Part shown: positions 24,051 through 35,668 of the stretch, in pieces
Numbering within the stretch: the first letter of the stretch is position 1
How the letters are laid out: every line of letters begins with the position of its first letter
Source: Loxodes magnus
Lineage: Eukaryota > Ciliophora > Karyorelictea > Loxodida > Loxodidae
Direction of reading: 5' to 3'
NCBI GenBank assembly: GCA_946699065.1
Contig: CAMPDV010000234.1
Span: forward strand, 398,431 to 462,430
DNA: 64,000 bases
The notes under the pieces: model-generated
Seen by the model: only the letters and a program-made list of their open reading frames with translations
Databases searched by the model: none
What the model was told of the DNA's origin: nothing
Translations under genes and position numbers: made by a program

Positions 24051-25879
24051 ATAGATTAAAGTAACTAATATTATACTAGCAGCGTTTTTAATTAAATTAT
24101 CTTTCTTATGATTACAGGAATATGAGCGATTTCTTATATCTACATCTTTTTTTTGAATTCAAATAAATACAGAATTCCTTGAAAACTTCCGTGAATCTAA
24201 GACCACGATATAATAAGAATGGATATATTGTATATGAAGATAAAAGCAAAAAAGAAAAGTTCAATAGTTAATATTAGATAAAGTTTCATCTCATGAAGTA
24301 TGTAGAATGAATGAGTGTTAAGATCTAAAAGAAATATCGAATGGTAATTAAGAAAATGATCTAGAGTTAATAAAAGTTTGGCTCAAATTAATGTAAATTA
24401 TTCTTACTATGAGTTAGGAAAAGAATAGGATATTAGCATTCTTTTTTTTAATTACTAGCAGACTTTTGCTTCAGAATAGTAGTTATTATAGTCAGCAAAA
24501 AAGAAAAAATTTACTCTCTTTTAATATTAGTTTGATATATACAATTGATACGATAGAGGAGGTAAAATAAATTTAAGATACCAATAAAAAAATATTAGAG
24601 ATAGATAAAACTTATTTGCAATATGTATGAAAATTCAAAAATACAATTGACTAAGAGGAATATCTCCTTTATTGTGATCTAAATTCAATATCTAGTGAGT
24701 ATCTATTAACATAGAAAAGATATATTTTAGCTAAATAATAGTAAAATGATAATTATTTTGATTATAGAGCATTAATCTCATTTAATTGAACTAAGCTTAA
24801 TTATTTTTTTATAATAGGTTAGTGATTGAAATGACTTAGTTAAACAATTAAATTAGTATTTATAGAGATAAAATGATTAGTGATAGAAAAGATAATAGAA
24901 ATAGGAAATATTGATGTATATTAAATAATAATAGAGTTATAATAGAATTACTAAGATTAACTGTATATTAGTTAATAATTAGTATTTTTATAAGAATTTA
25001 GCTAAATTATCCTATATGATAGACTTAAAGCCTCTAAATTTAGGTAATTTGAGTATAAATATAAAATTGAATGTTTTTTGTGAATTTTAATCTGTTTGAT
25101 TGGGAAAAGAGAATAAGAGAAATGGTTGAAGTAATATATATAAAAGTTAAAAGCACTAAACTAGGTTGTTGATTTGAATCTTTTTTCTATTTAATTTGAT
25201 TAATAAAATTTTCTTATTTAGATTTAATTTTTTATCTATTTACTAAAAATATCTCCAAAATGTTTATAATTCCAAATTAAATAGTAAATCACATTTAATA
25301 AGTTAAACATAATTCCAATATAAATATTCATTTTATTAATAGCTCTCTTAAAGTAAGTATTATTTAAAATCATTCTATTTTATGCATACTCAAAATCATA
25401 AGTAAAAATAGATTATGCTTTAAAATCTTATATATACCCAAAAAATTTTAGATACATATTATAAACAAAAAAATAATAAAATATAAGATACAAAAAACAT
25501 TTCAAATTATTATAGAATACATTTAAATCATTAACATTAACTATCATTCTCAAATTACTTTATATTCATCTTCCTCAAATATTTACACTCTATTACTAAT
25601 ACAAAACATACCAAAATACTATCAATACTATCAATATCATTAACTACTTTTAACTATTCCAAATCTTATCTTCAAAAACATTATCCCATATAATTCAATT
25701 ATTATTACTATTTAACTTACAACATTATGCCTTATAACCTACACTCAACAAAACAAAAACATTCCTAATAATACATTTAATCATCAACACTATAACATAC
25801 AACAAAACCATAACCACAAAATTAACACTTATATTCAATCAAAAATAACTAGACATACATAAATATAGGGGTTAACCAG
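24051..25879. other. A+T-rich, no confident gene
   Basis: A+T-rich sequence leading into the LINE-like element. From about 25560 to 25860 the + strand becomes C- and A-rich with few G, an unusual composition for the window. It may be the 5' untranslated part of the element. Confidence 0.4.
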
Positions 25880-28800
25880 TTGTAATTAGAATAAGAAAAA
25901 CTAAATCTACAAACATCAATATAAGAGGATTAAGACCTTACAAAATATTATTACTTCAATTCATCCAAGAAAATAAGATACACATTATGTCCAAATAAGA
26001 GATTCATGTACCTCAAATTTAAGACATCCTATATCTTTACGGATTCAGAGCTACCATAAAAGTAGGCATTTATCTAGTAAAGTGTGGCGTTTTACGTTAG
26101 AGATAAAAGAATAAATAGAGTAAAAAAATGAAGTGTATGGACTTAACTAAGCAGAAATATATTAGGGTTGCAGATAATTAGTATAAGCCTTGATAGTAGA
26201 CTAGCGATAATTAACATCTACGCACCCACAACCTAAGATCAAACAAAACTGGGTATTTTCTATGATGGCGTAAGATAATTTATTCATATAGCAAACGATT
26301 TAGAGCTTTAAATACTAATTATGGGGAATTTTAATGCTCATATGCCATAATTTTTAAAAATAAACAAAATGAAGTAGGAAAATACCTATCGAATTTTATG
26401 CAAAGAGTTTAATTTGGTATGAAAAGACCCAGTTTAAGATCCAACATATATCACGGTAATAAAGGAGAGGTAGATTCAAGATTGATTACTATCTAACAGA
26501 CCAATTTATTACACACAACATAATAAAATCTAAATTCTATCAAAGCAGGACATTAGGAAATCATTAACCTGGCAGACTAATATTATATATAGTAAAAAAA
26601 TAATGATTAAGTAAAGTAAAAAAAAAGATCGGTTTTAAAAACTTCAATAAAAATTGGTATAAGAAAATTTCAATAAATGAGTTGAAGATATGGAAATAAG
26701 CAATTCTCTCATAGTTATGAAAAATTCTATGACAAATTATAAGAATAAATTCAATAAGGCACAATTCTAATATGTGGACATACTAATTCTATGCCGAAAA
26801 AATACAATTATTCAAATGAGACGAAACAACTAAGAAAATAATTCAAAAATCATGCCATCAAAGTAAAACGATTAATAAGATAAGCCAGATATAATACGAG
26901 AGATCAAAATAAGAAAGGAATATAGACAAGGTATGAAAAAGATTATAGAAATCAATTTAATATTCTCCTAGATGCAGTCAATAAAGGAAACCTAAGTGAC
27001 ACATGAAAGAATATGCAGAGATTATATAAAAGAGGAAAAATAGCAACGTGAATACTAATAAATTAAGAAGGCATCCAACTCTTCAAGACAAGTTGAGAAA
27101 ATTTCTATAGGAATAGAAATAATAATCTACTAAATCAATTTAGAAATAAGCAACCAATAGAAACCAAAATGGTAGAAATTGATTAATGTATAATAAATTT
27201 ATCACAATGAAAAGCAATAGGACAGATCAAATAAAATCAGGTACAATAAATTTCGGAGGGGAAAAATTAATAAAGGTAACGACTCAGCTAATAGGGAAAT
27301 ATTAGAATCAGGAAATATTCCTAGAAGAACAAAAGACCATATATTATAATTATTCATAAAAAAGATAAACACAGCTAACCCGATGAATTGAAGACCTATT
27401 TCCCTTATTAATCATATCCTAAAAATTATAAATCTATGGATATTCGAATAACTAAATCTTATCTAATTAGACTTTACGATGAATTATAATACAGTTTCAA
27501 CCCTAATAAATCTTACGGTCAACATATTTTTCAACCTCAGAACTATCTAGGAGCATCTTTATAAAAACAATAAAGATGTATTTTTAATTTTTATTGGTAT
27601 AATGAAAGTTTTTAAATCAGTTATAAGGAATATATGATAAAGCTTGAATGAAATAGGAGTACCAGAATAATTAATAAAACTTCTTGCTGAAATATACAGA
27701 GAAGAAGACATTAAATTGAGAATAAATTACCTCTTTTCAGATAAGTTTATTACAGAAAAGGAATCCAAATAAGGTTGCATATGTTTTACCAGTTAGCCTA
27801 TGCTGATGACATAGCTTACATAGTTTAGCCAGACTAAGTACAAGAAAAGAATGAAGATTATACAAATGAGCTGAAAGTTACATCTTGTCAATGGCTGAAA
27901 AAACAAAATGACAATTATGAAATGGAAATAATATGAAATTCTAAACGACAATAAATTAACTGGTATGGAAATATAAAGTTTAAATACTTTTAAATTTCTA
28001 GGTCACTGAATATAAGAGGAAGTATCATACTAAAAACATCTAGAGTTTAAGATTACTGAATGTTAAAAGACATAAGGATGAATCCTTTATTAAATCACAT
28101 TATAAAAAGGTATTACATCATATAATACGCAAATGATACTAAAAGCTTTGTTTAAATTTTCGGATACGGAAATAAATATTTTCCATTCAAAGACGAAACT
28201 ATAGGTAATAACATACTAGAGAAACTGGAAATAATTTAACGTAGATTTATAAGAGTGATAATAGATAGTTCTTTCTGCAAATAAAACGAAAATACTAGAG
28301 TGCGTATTGCAGTTTACTAAAATTTAATTCTATTTATGATAACAGATGTAATGTTCAGATACAAACTACTATTAAATTTCGAATCAACAGTAGAATGTTG
28401 AATGTATCTGCTAAAAAACAACATTCTATTTGAAATTTAATCTTTAAAAGCTCTGATAAACTGCAATCAATGGGTGAATTATAGTTTAGGAAGAATGAAA
28501 CGAAAAAAGATCAAATTAATATTAAATGAAGCTATAAAATTCCACATCAATGTAGAAACAATAAACCGCATATAGGATATTACGACAAGTTTCAAACAGA
28601 GAAGTTACTGTAATAATTTATTATGGATTCACCCAATTATCTAAGATACAACAAACACAGAAAATAGGAAATTTGTTATTTGTTTAGATTTAGAGACAAA
28701 AGTAGTGGAGCTGATTAAATTTTAAAGGTAAGCCACCTGCTTGAAAATAATATATGAATATTATGCTCAAATGGCGTATTAGATGAAATTCACATAATTG

Positions 28801-29400
28801 AGATATGTTGAACAATACTAACAAGAAAGAGATATATTAGTATAAAAACTAAAGACAATAGAACTTAGAAAAAGCAAACAAATATAATGCTAATTAAATT
28901 AATCTTAATCAAAATAGTCTGGGGAAATTACGAGTTTGAAAGCTGAAGTAAATCATTAAAGAAAGAACAAAAATCTTAATAGGTTCAAAGATTTTATCGA
29001 AAGTTTGCCAAAGAAAGTAAAATGGGATATCTAAATAAAACCCTCACTTTCCATAGAAAAATAAGTTAGAATTAAAGAGTCAGTTCAAGTGAGCATATCT
29101 GAAATTACAAAGTACTTGTTAACAAGAAAAAACTAAAAGTAGAAAAAAGTAAATGAGACTAATTTGACACTAAGTTGGAATATGATCTAAGAAAGGTAAA
29201 AAAAAGTTCACGGATGAAATAAAAACAAGGAAGATAAAAAAGACTACAATAGATAATAATAAATAAGCAATTGCTTCAGAAAGATTCATTAGTAGAAATA
29301 GATCCTTAATTCTCAAATTAACAAGCGCTAGATAGTTGGAAGAGGAGATAGAATAAGCATATGATCATCAAGAAGGCCAGGTAAAACTAAAACATTTTTT
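25880..29400 (+). mobile_element. LINE-like non-LTR retrotransposon, decayed (element 1)
   Basis: An APE-type endonuclease is followed by a reverse transcriptase on the + strand, read with TAR=Q and TGA=W. Endonuclease: NINIRGLRP start, INIYAPTTQD, and GNFNAH (for GDFNAH) near 26320, then RFKIDYYLTD in another frame. RT: NWRPISLINHILKII near 27390 (its W is TGA), FIGIMKVFKSV where FIDxxKAFDSV is expected, LNEIGVPEQLIKLL, KQGC, then YADD near 27796. Between KQGC and YADD about 20 residues normal for LINE RTs are missing. A downstream KFLGHWIQEE matches the usual post-palm segment. The loss of the motif A Asp, the deletion and the frameshifts make it inactive. Confidence 0.85.
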
Positions 29401-29539
29401 GATTATTATTAACAGTAAAATTTGGTTTCTTCTTCTGAATTTTGGTGAACATAGTAATGGTGGAATCACGTTATTTATATTTATAGATTTAATTTTTTTT
29501 TAATAATAAAGTATAAATGAGGTATATCTTCCGGTTAGA

Positions 29540-30200
29540 AATTTAAAAAGATCTTAAAGTTTATAGGAGTCTCTTTTTTCTAATAGAACTCAAGCTCCTA
29601 TCCAGTTATTCTTTTTTTTCCTTCAGATCTTTCAATCGCTCGATGGAAAGAAAATTATTGCCTTATGTCAGATCGATCTTCAGATTGCTCTTATTTTTTC
29701 TCTTGCTGCGGACATTTTCGTCATAGGTACCATCAATTTTTGCAAATACTGTATAATTTTCTTATTCCCTTTGGTTTTATTTATGTTTTTTCATTTATTT
29801 CTCTATTTACATTGAAATATAATTAATCTATTAGGATTTTGTAGGAATTATTGTAATTTTCTTTTAATATATTTACTTATTTAATCTTGCTTCACCCTGT
29901 TTTTTTCATCTTATTCTTGAAAAATTCAGATCTCATTTTCTATTATTTGAAGACTATCTCTTAGTATTCTTTTTCCTGTGATGTTTGTAATGTCCGCCAT
30001 AGTAAGGCTCTTTATCTCCAATGAAATCTTCAAATTCTTCTTTTTATTTAGATCTTCTTACAATGTTTGGATTCTTATTATCAGTGTTTATAATAAGTCT
30101 TGCATATAAAATGGATCCATGATTTTTATAGTTTTCTCGTTCAAGCTGTTCCAATTTGTTTTAACATTAAAGTGCTTTAATCCTTATTATTAAATTGGCT
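29540..30200 (-). CDS. Probable gene, unidentified, N-terminus at rDNA junction
   Basis: On the minus strand one frame of roughly 200 residues reads as clear protein: KLEQLERENYKNHG, SILYARLIINTDNKNP, KEEFEDFIGDKEPYYGGHYK, FAKIDGTYDENVRSKRKN, NNFLSIERLKDLKEKKEQLD. Codon use is mixed and G+C is higher than in the flanks; TAA/TAG are used as Q. The start of the LEREN segment vaguely recalls the CFAP97/hemingway ciliary family, too weakly to name it. No ATG is obvious before the 18S fragment that begins at about 30216, so the 5' end may have been cut by the rDNA junction. The C-terminal end is uncertain because stops are ambiguous. Confidence 0.5.
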
Positions 30201-30215
30201 AAAATTTATTTAATT

Positions 30216-31078
30216 TCTTTGGCGGGCCCTTTACCTTGAGGAAACTAGAGTGTTTAAGGCAGGCTCCTGTCTGAATACCGCAGCTGGAATAAAACTCGTG
30301 GTTATTTTTTGCGAGACTATCTACTATCTTTAATAGGGACAGTTGGAGGCATTGGTACTCAGTAGTCAGAGGTGAAATTCTTGGATTTACTGAAAACCAA
30401 CTACTACGAAAGCATTTGACAAGGATGCTTTCATTAATCAAGAACGAAAGTAAAGGGATCCTAGACGATCAGATACCGTCCTAGTCTTAACCATAAATTA
30501 TGCCGACTAGGGATCGGGGAAACCGTATAAATCTCCTCTGCACCTTCCGAGAAATCAAAGTCTTTGGATTCTTGAGAGAGTATGGTCGCAAGACTGAAAC
30601 TTAAAGGAATTTACGGAAGGGCACCACAAGGAGTGGAACCTGCGGCTTAATTTGACTCAACACGGGGTAACTTACCAGGTCCAGACATAGTAAGGATTAG
30701 CAGATTGAGAGTTCTTTCTTGATTCTATGGGTGGTACATGGCCGTTCTTAGTTGGTGGAGTGATCTGTCTGGTTAATTCTGATAACGAACGGGACCTCAA
30801 CTTGCTAAATAGACTCTTTCTATCCGAGGAAGTTGTCTTCTTAGAGGGACTTCCAGCTTTTAGTTGGAGAAAGTGTGAGGCAATAACAGGTCTGTGATGC
30901 CCTTAGATGTCCTGGGCCGCACGCGCGCTATACTGACGCAGCCAATGAGTTCCTAAGTATAGCTACTCCGGCAACCTCGTAACTGCGTCGTAGTTGGGAT
31001 TGGTCCTTGCTATTCTTGTTCATCAACTAGGAATTCCTAGTAAGCGCAAGTCATCAGCTTGCACTGATTAAGTTCCTA

Positions 31079-31113
<35 letters not shown>

Positions 31114-31227
31114 TCGAGTAATCAGGTGAACCTCTCGGACTAATGGGAAGCTAATTGAACCTTATGACTTAGAGGAAGGAGAAGTTGTAACAAGATATTC
31201 GTAGGTGAACCTGCGGATGGATCATTA
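30216..31227 (+). rRNA. 18S rRNA, 3' part only (block B)
   Basis: Starts at CTTTGGCGGGCCCTTTACC, about 240 nt further 5' than the fragments in blocks A and C, and includes 'GGTGAAATTCTTGGATTTAC'. It ends with GGATCATTA. The first roughly 40% of 18S is absent. Upstream is a protein-like region on the opposite strand, so the junction is abrupt. Confidence 0.95.
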
Positions 31228-31324
31228 ACATTAATATCAAACATTACAAAAACCAAATCTATTTACAGCTTTATGCTGCTTTTCATTTTATCAAATATAT
31301 AAACCTAAACAAAACAAAAACCCC
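31228..31324 (+). other. ITS1 (block B)
   Basis: Nearly identical to block A ITS1; about 97 bp. Confidence 0.85.
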
Positions 31325-31473
31325 AACAATAGATGCCTAAGCTCTGGCGTCGATGAAGGACGCAGCGAAGCACGAAATTCAATGCGAATTGCAGGATTTC
31401 GTGAGTCATCAGGTTTCCCAACGCAACAAGCACCTTGGGGAAATTCAAAGTATGTTCCTTTCAGTATCATATA
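31325..31473 (+). rRNA. 5.8S rRNA (block B)
   Basis: Same conserved core as in block A, with one or two substitutions near the 3' end. The ends are estimated. Confidence 0.85.
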
Positions 31474-31537
31474 AAATACAAATGTAAGTGAATAAGAATT
31501 CTCTTACCAAGTGAAAAAACTGAGTATATGTATTTGT
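31474..31537 (+). other. ITS2 (block B)
   Basis: About 64 bp, nearly identical to the other blocks. Confidence 0.75.
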
Positions 31538-32197
31538 GATTTGAGGGGAGCAAAATAACCCGCTGAACTTAAGCATATCAATAAGCGGAGTAAAAGAAAC
31601 TAACAAGGGTGGCCTTAGTAACAGATAATGAAGCGGTCAAAGCCCACTTGTAAATCTTCGGAATTATCAAAGTTAGGGAGGAATGGTGTTGGATTGATTG
31701 ACCAAATTGGTCAGGAATGACACGTCATAGAGGGTGATAACCCCGTGAGGTTCAATTAGATTAAAAACCAAACTATCTAAGAGTCGGACAGCTTGGGATT
31801 GCTGTCCAAAGTGCGAGGTAAACTCCTCGTAAGGTTAAATACGTCCAGAGGCCGATAGTGCACAAGTACCGTGAGGGAAAAGTGAAAAGTACTTTGGAAA
31901 GAGAGTTAAAAGACCTGAAATAGTTGGAGAGGAAGCTGTGCGTCTACAATAAATCTGAGTAAAGCTTTGAAAAGAAGTATTGCAAGGATATAGTGGACAG
32001 ATATCCTGTCTTGAAACACAGTCCAAGGAGTCTAGCTATATCGCGAGTCTGTACATGAAAATGTGTAGGTGAAATGAAAGTGCTTGGGCAGGACGAAGCC
32101 AGGGGAAATTCTGGTGGAGGTTCGTGTAGGTGCTGATGTGCAAATCGCTCTGTAGATCTAAATATAGGGGCGAAGACTCATCGAACCATCTACTAGT

Positions 32198-32232
<35 letters not shown>

Positions 32233-33826
32233 ACTTTTCGTGGTATCCGGTAAAGCCAATTAATAGAGGTTCGGGAGGAGTCACTCCTTCCTCCTATTAT
32301 CAAACTTTAAATGGGTGCAATAACGTTTCATAAATGAACGTGACATGACATAAATGTCCCTAGTGGGCCAATCCTGGTAAGCAGAACTGGCAATGAGGGC
32401 CCAACCTGAAACGGAGTTAAGGCGACAGAACCCGTCTGCAAGAAAAGTCGTTAATCCATTTAGACAGTAAGACGGTGGCCATGGAAGTCGGAACCTGCTA
32501 AGGAGTGTGTAACAACTCACCTACAGAATGGACTAGCCCTGAAAATGGAAGTCACGAAAGGCTGGTGCCCATACTCTGCCCTCTGGTGTAGGAGGGTGTA
32601 GTATCTACATGGAGGTAATTCTGTGAAGAGTTATGGAGCAGGTATTAGTGCAGATCTTGGCGATAGTAGCAAGTATTCCAATGCCAACTTGGAAGACTGA
32701 AATGGAGAAGGTTTTCATGAGAACCGCACTGTATTATGAGTAACCCGATCCTAACTTTACGAGGGAAAGGGAATATGGTTAATATTCCATAGGTACTTAC
32801 TACATAGTGGTGACACAATATGCTGTAATATGTCGGGGGAGAGTTGTCTTTTCTGTCTAATATACATGTGTGTCTGGATCCATTATAGTGAGGGAGGCGT
32901 GATGTATGGAAGAGTAGTAAACTGTATGTGTTGTCTGGAGCACCAACTACGATCCATGAAACTTGCGGCATGTAATATGTAGGAGTATTCGTACCTATAC
33001 CGCAGCAGGTCTCCAAGGTTAGCAGCCTCTAGTCAATAGAATAATGTAGGTAAGGGAAGTCGGCAAATTAGATCTGTAACTTCGGGAGAAAGATTGGCTC
33101 TGAGGGCTAGGTAGAAGTCTCCACTGGAGGGCTTGTGTAACTTAATTTTCACGGAAGTGGAAATTTGTCGCCATGACCGAGGGTGGTCGGCCCTGCGGCG
33201 AATGGCCACCTCAGAACTGGAGTGGCAGGAGGAATCCGAATGCTTAATTAAAACAAAGCATTGTGAAGGTGATCTGTTAACACAATATGATTTCTGCCCA
33301 GTGTTCTGAAAGTTAAGGTGATGAGATTCAACGAAGCACGAGTAAACGGCAGGAGTAACTATGACTCTCTTAAGGTAACCAAATGTCTTCGTCATCTAAT
33401 TAGTGATGTGCATGAATGGATTAACGAGATTCCTACTGTCATTCAGTATCTTTCTAGCAATGTAACTGAGTGAGATAAACCGCCAGGTGGGGAGTTTGGC
33501 TGGGGCGGCACATCTGTTAAAAGATAACACAGGTGTCCTACGGCCTGCTCAGAGTGGACAGAAACCGCTCACAAACCAAAAGGGGAAAAGCTGGCATCAT
33601 TTAACGTCTCATTGTCAGGATAAACTGGGAAATCATGGCCTATCGATCCTTTTACGAGTTTTAAGCAAGAGGTGTCAGAAAAAATACCACAGGGATAACT
33701 GGCTTGTGGCGGCCAAGTGTTCATAGCGACGTTGTTTTTTGATTCTTCGATGTCGGCTCTTCCTATCATTATGAAGCAGAATTCACAAGTGTCGGATTGT
33801 TCACCCGTCAAAAGGGAACGTGAGCC

Positions 33827-33867
<41 letters not shown>

Positions 33868-34222
33868 ATCACTGCGCCACCACAGTAATCCAACTCAGTA
33901 CGAGAGGATTCGTTGGTCCAGATCTCTGGTATTGCCATTGGTTGAGCAGTCCGTGTGGCTACTCTACCATCTGCATAGATTATGACTGAACACCTCTAAG
34001 TCAGAATCTAATCTGGGAGCGACGCCTTCTATCTACTTATGAAAACAATACTTTTTATATCCTCAAGCCCTCCCCATGTCTGTTAACAGAATAAGAATGG
34101 CTCATTACATACAAGTAGATAGGATAGATCCTTTGTAGACCACTAAGTATTGACCTGGGGTTGTACGCATGAGAGTAAGCTTGCCTTACAATCTGATGAG
34201 ACTATTACAAAGTCACTTGATC
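31538..34222 (+). rRNA. 28S rRNA reaching the 3' end, with internal deletions (block B)
   Basis: The only copy that continues past GACAGAAACCGCTC through the peptidyl-transferase region, the sarcin-ricin loop (AGTACGAGAGGATTCG near 33898) and the 3' terminal domain, ending near 34222. It lacks two conserved segments. One is about 70 nt near 32080, present in block C at 61008-61081. The other is about 180 nt at 33436, present in block A at 6251-6430, including GCCAAGGGAACGGACTTGGC. The second deletion lies between CTGTC direct repeats. Functionality is doubtful despite the complete 3' end. Several antisense and sense standard-code ORFs here are shadows. Confidence 0.95.
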
Positions 34223-34500
34223 TATCTCTTCTTTATCTCTCTGCTGGGACTTTACTCATTTAAATACCTAGTAGTACCTAAAAGTAAGACCTAATAGTAC
34301 CTAGTTATAATGAGAAGTAGCACCTAAAAGTAAAACCTAGTCGTACCTAGTTGTACCGAGTAGTTGTAGCTATTAATGCCTATTTATACGAGAAGTTTTA
34401 TCTAATAGTATCACTTAATACCTTGTATTACCTTGTCATACCTATTAGTACCTAGTAGTACCTTTAGTTACTTATATTTGTATCATCTATCTAGGGTTTT
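34223..34500. repeat. IGS short repeats, GTACCTAG type (block B)
   Basis: Spacer after the true 28S 3' end, with irregular TAGTACCTA-type repeats at about 34262-34470. This shows that the repeats normally lie beyond the 28S, so their direct junction with internal 28S in blocks A and C is a deletion. Confidence 0.8.
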
Positions 34501-35008
34501 ACATCGAGATTCTTATTACTATCTCTGCTGGGGTTTTACTTACTTTAACTTACATTGATTATTAAAGTACAAAATTTCAAATTTCTGAAAATTCGAAAAA
34601 AGAGAAAGCAAGAGAAAAAGTTTTGATAGATGAAGAATGGAACGAAGATGATGATACTTAAGTATTAAGCACTTTAAATGCTTCCGTTTGAGAAAAGATG
34701 ATTCAATATAAGTAGATAAAAAGTAGAAAAGAGACTTGTAAGCTTAAAATGATGTGCTTAATGAATGAGTTATGTGTGACAAAGGCGTGAATCTAAAAAT
34801 TGAGAAATGCATATATAAGAAATGAAGGATGGCTAAGAAGATAAAAAGATCTTGATGCCTATAGTGGTAGCCTAGTTTATATTTTTTAAGACAAGTAGGA
34901 GTAAAAGGTGGGCTGTAGTATGGATATTTGAAGGGTAGTGTTATGAAACATAAATGAAGGGGGAGGAAAGGAGTATATAGAAAAAGTGGATGGAAATAGA
35001 AAAGTATA
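34501..35008. promoter_or_regulatory. rDNA spacer with candidate Pol I promoter (block B)
   Basis: Conserved spacer, about 200 bp shorter than in block A because of a deletion between ATTTCAAATT repeats (junction near 34573). It ends with GGAGTATATAG and a single AAAAAGTGGATGGAAATAG before 18S. The promoter role is inferred from position and conservation. Confidence 0.5.
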
Positions 35009-35450
35009 AATCTGGCTGATCCTGCCAGTATTCATTTGCTTGTCTCAAAGACTAAGCCATGTAAGTATAAGCATTTACTTGTGGAACTGCGAATGGTTCA
35101 TTAAAGCAGTGATAGTTTATTTGATGGTATGTTTGATAGCCGTAGTAATTCTAGAATGCATGCAAGATGTTTATTAGATATCGTCCGTGTGGGAATTATA
35201 ATACACAAGGACCATGAAGCATGGCGGGTCATTCAAGTTTCTGCCCTATCAGTTTTCGATGGTATTGGAATACTATGGCAGTGACGGGTAACGAAGAATT
35301 AGGGTTAAATTCCAGAGCCTGAGAGACCACATCTAAGGAAGGCAGCAGGCACTAAATTACCCAATCCTGAGGTAGATACAATAAATAACGACACTGGGCT
35401 TCATCTCGTCGATTGTAGATTCAGTATCTTCTGCCTTGAGTTATTTTCTC
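35009..35450 (+). rRNA. 18S rRNA 5' piece (block B)
   Basis: Starts AATCTGGCTGATCCTGCC and keeps the 5' domain through AATAAATAACGACACTGGGC and a degraded GATTG...CCTTGAG, then runs out near 35450. The middle of 18S is not adjacent; the next 18S sequence is at 59389. Confidence 0.95.
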
Positions 35451-35668
35451 TTTTCGGATTTTTGATAGGAGTGCCCCATCTTTTGTGATTTGGTCCCCTA
35501 TATTTTGGATATAAACCATCTCTTTTTTCTCATTTTTTAAGAGAAATTAATCTTTATTAGTTTGCATTTTATTAATAAATTAAATTTAATAATTAAATTT
35601 TAAATATTTTAATTTTTATTTCATTGTAATTAGTTTCTAAATACTAAAACTAATTTTATTTTTTATAA

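Noticed and set aside
32645..33016. 123-aa standard-code ORF on the minus strand
   Set aside because: It lies entirely antisense to conserved 28S rRNA; the same applies to ORFs at 4650-5831, 31835-33811 and 60701-62590.
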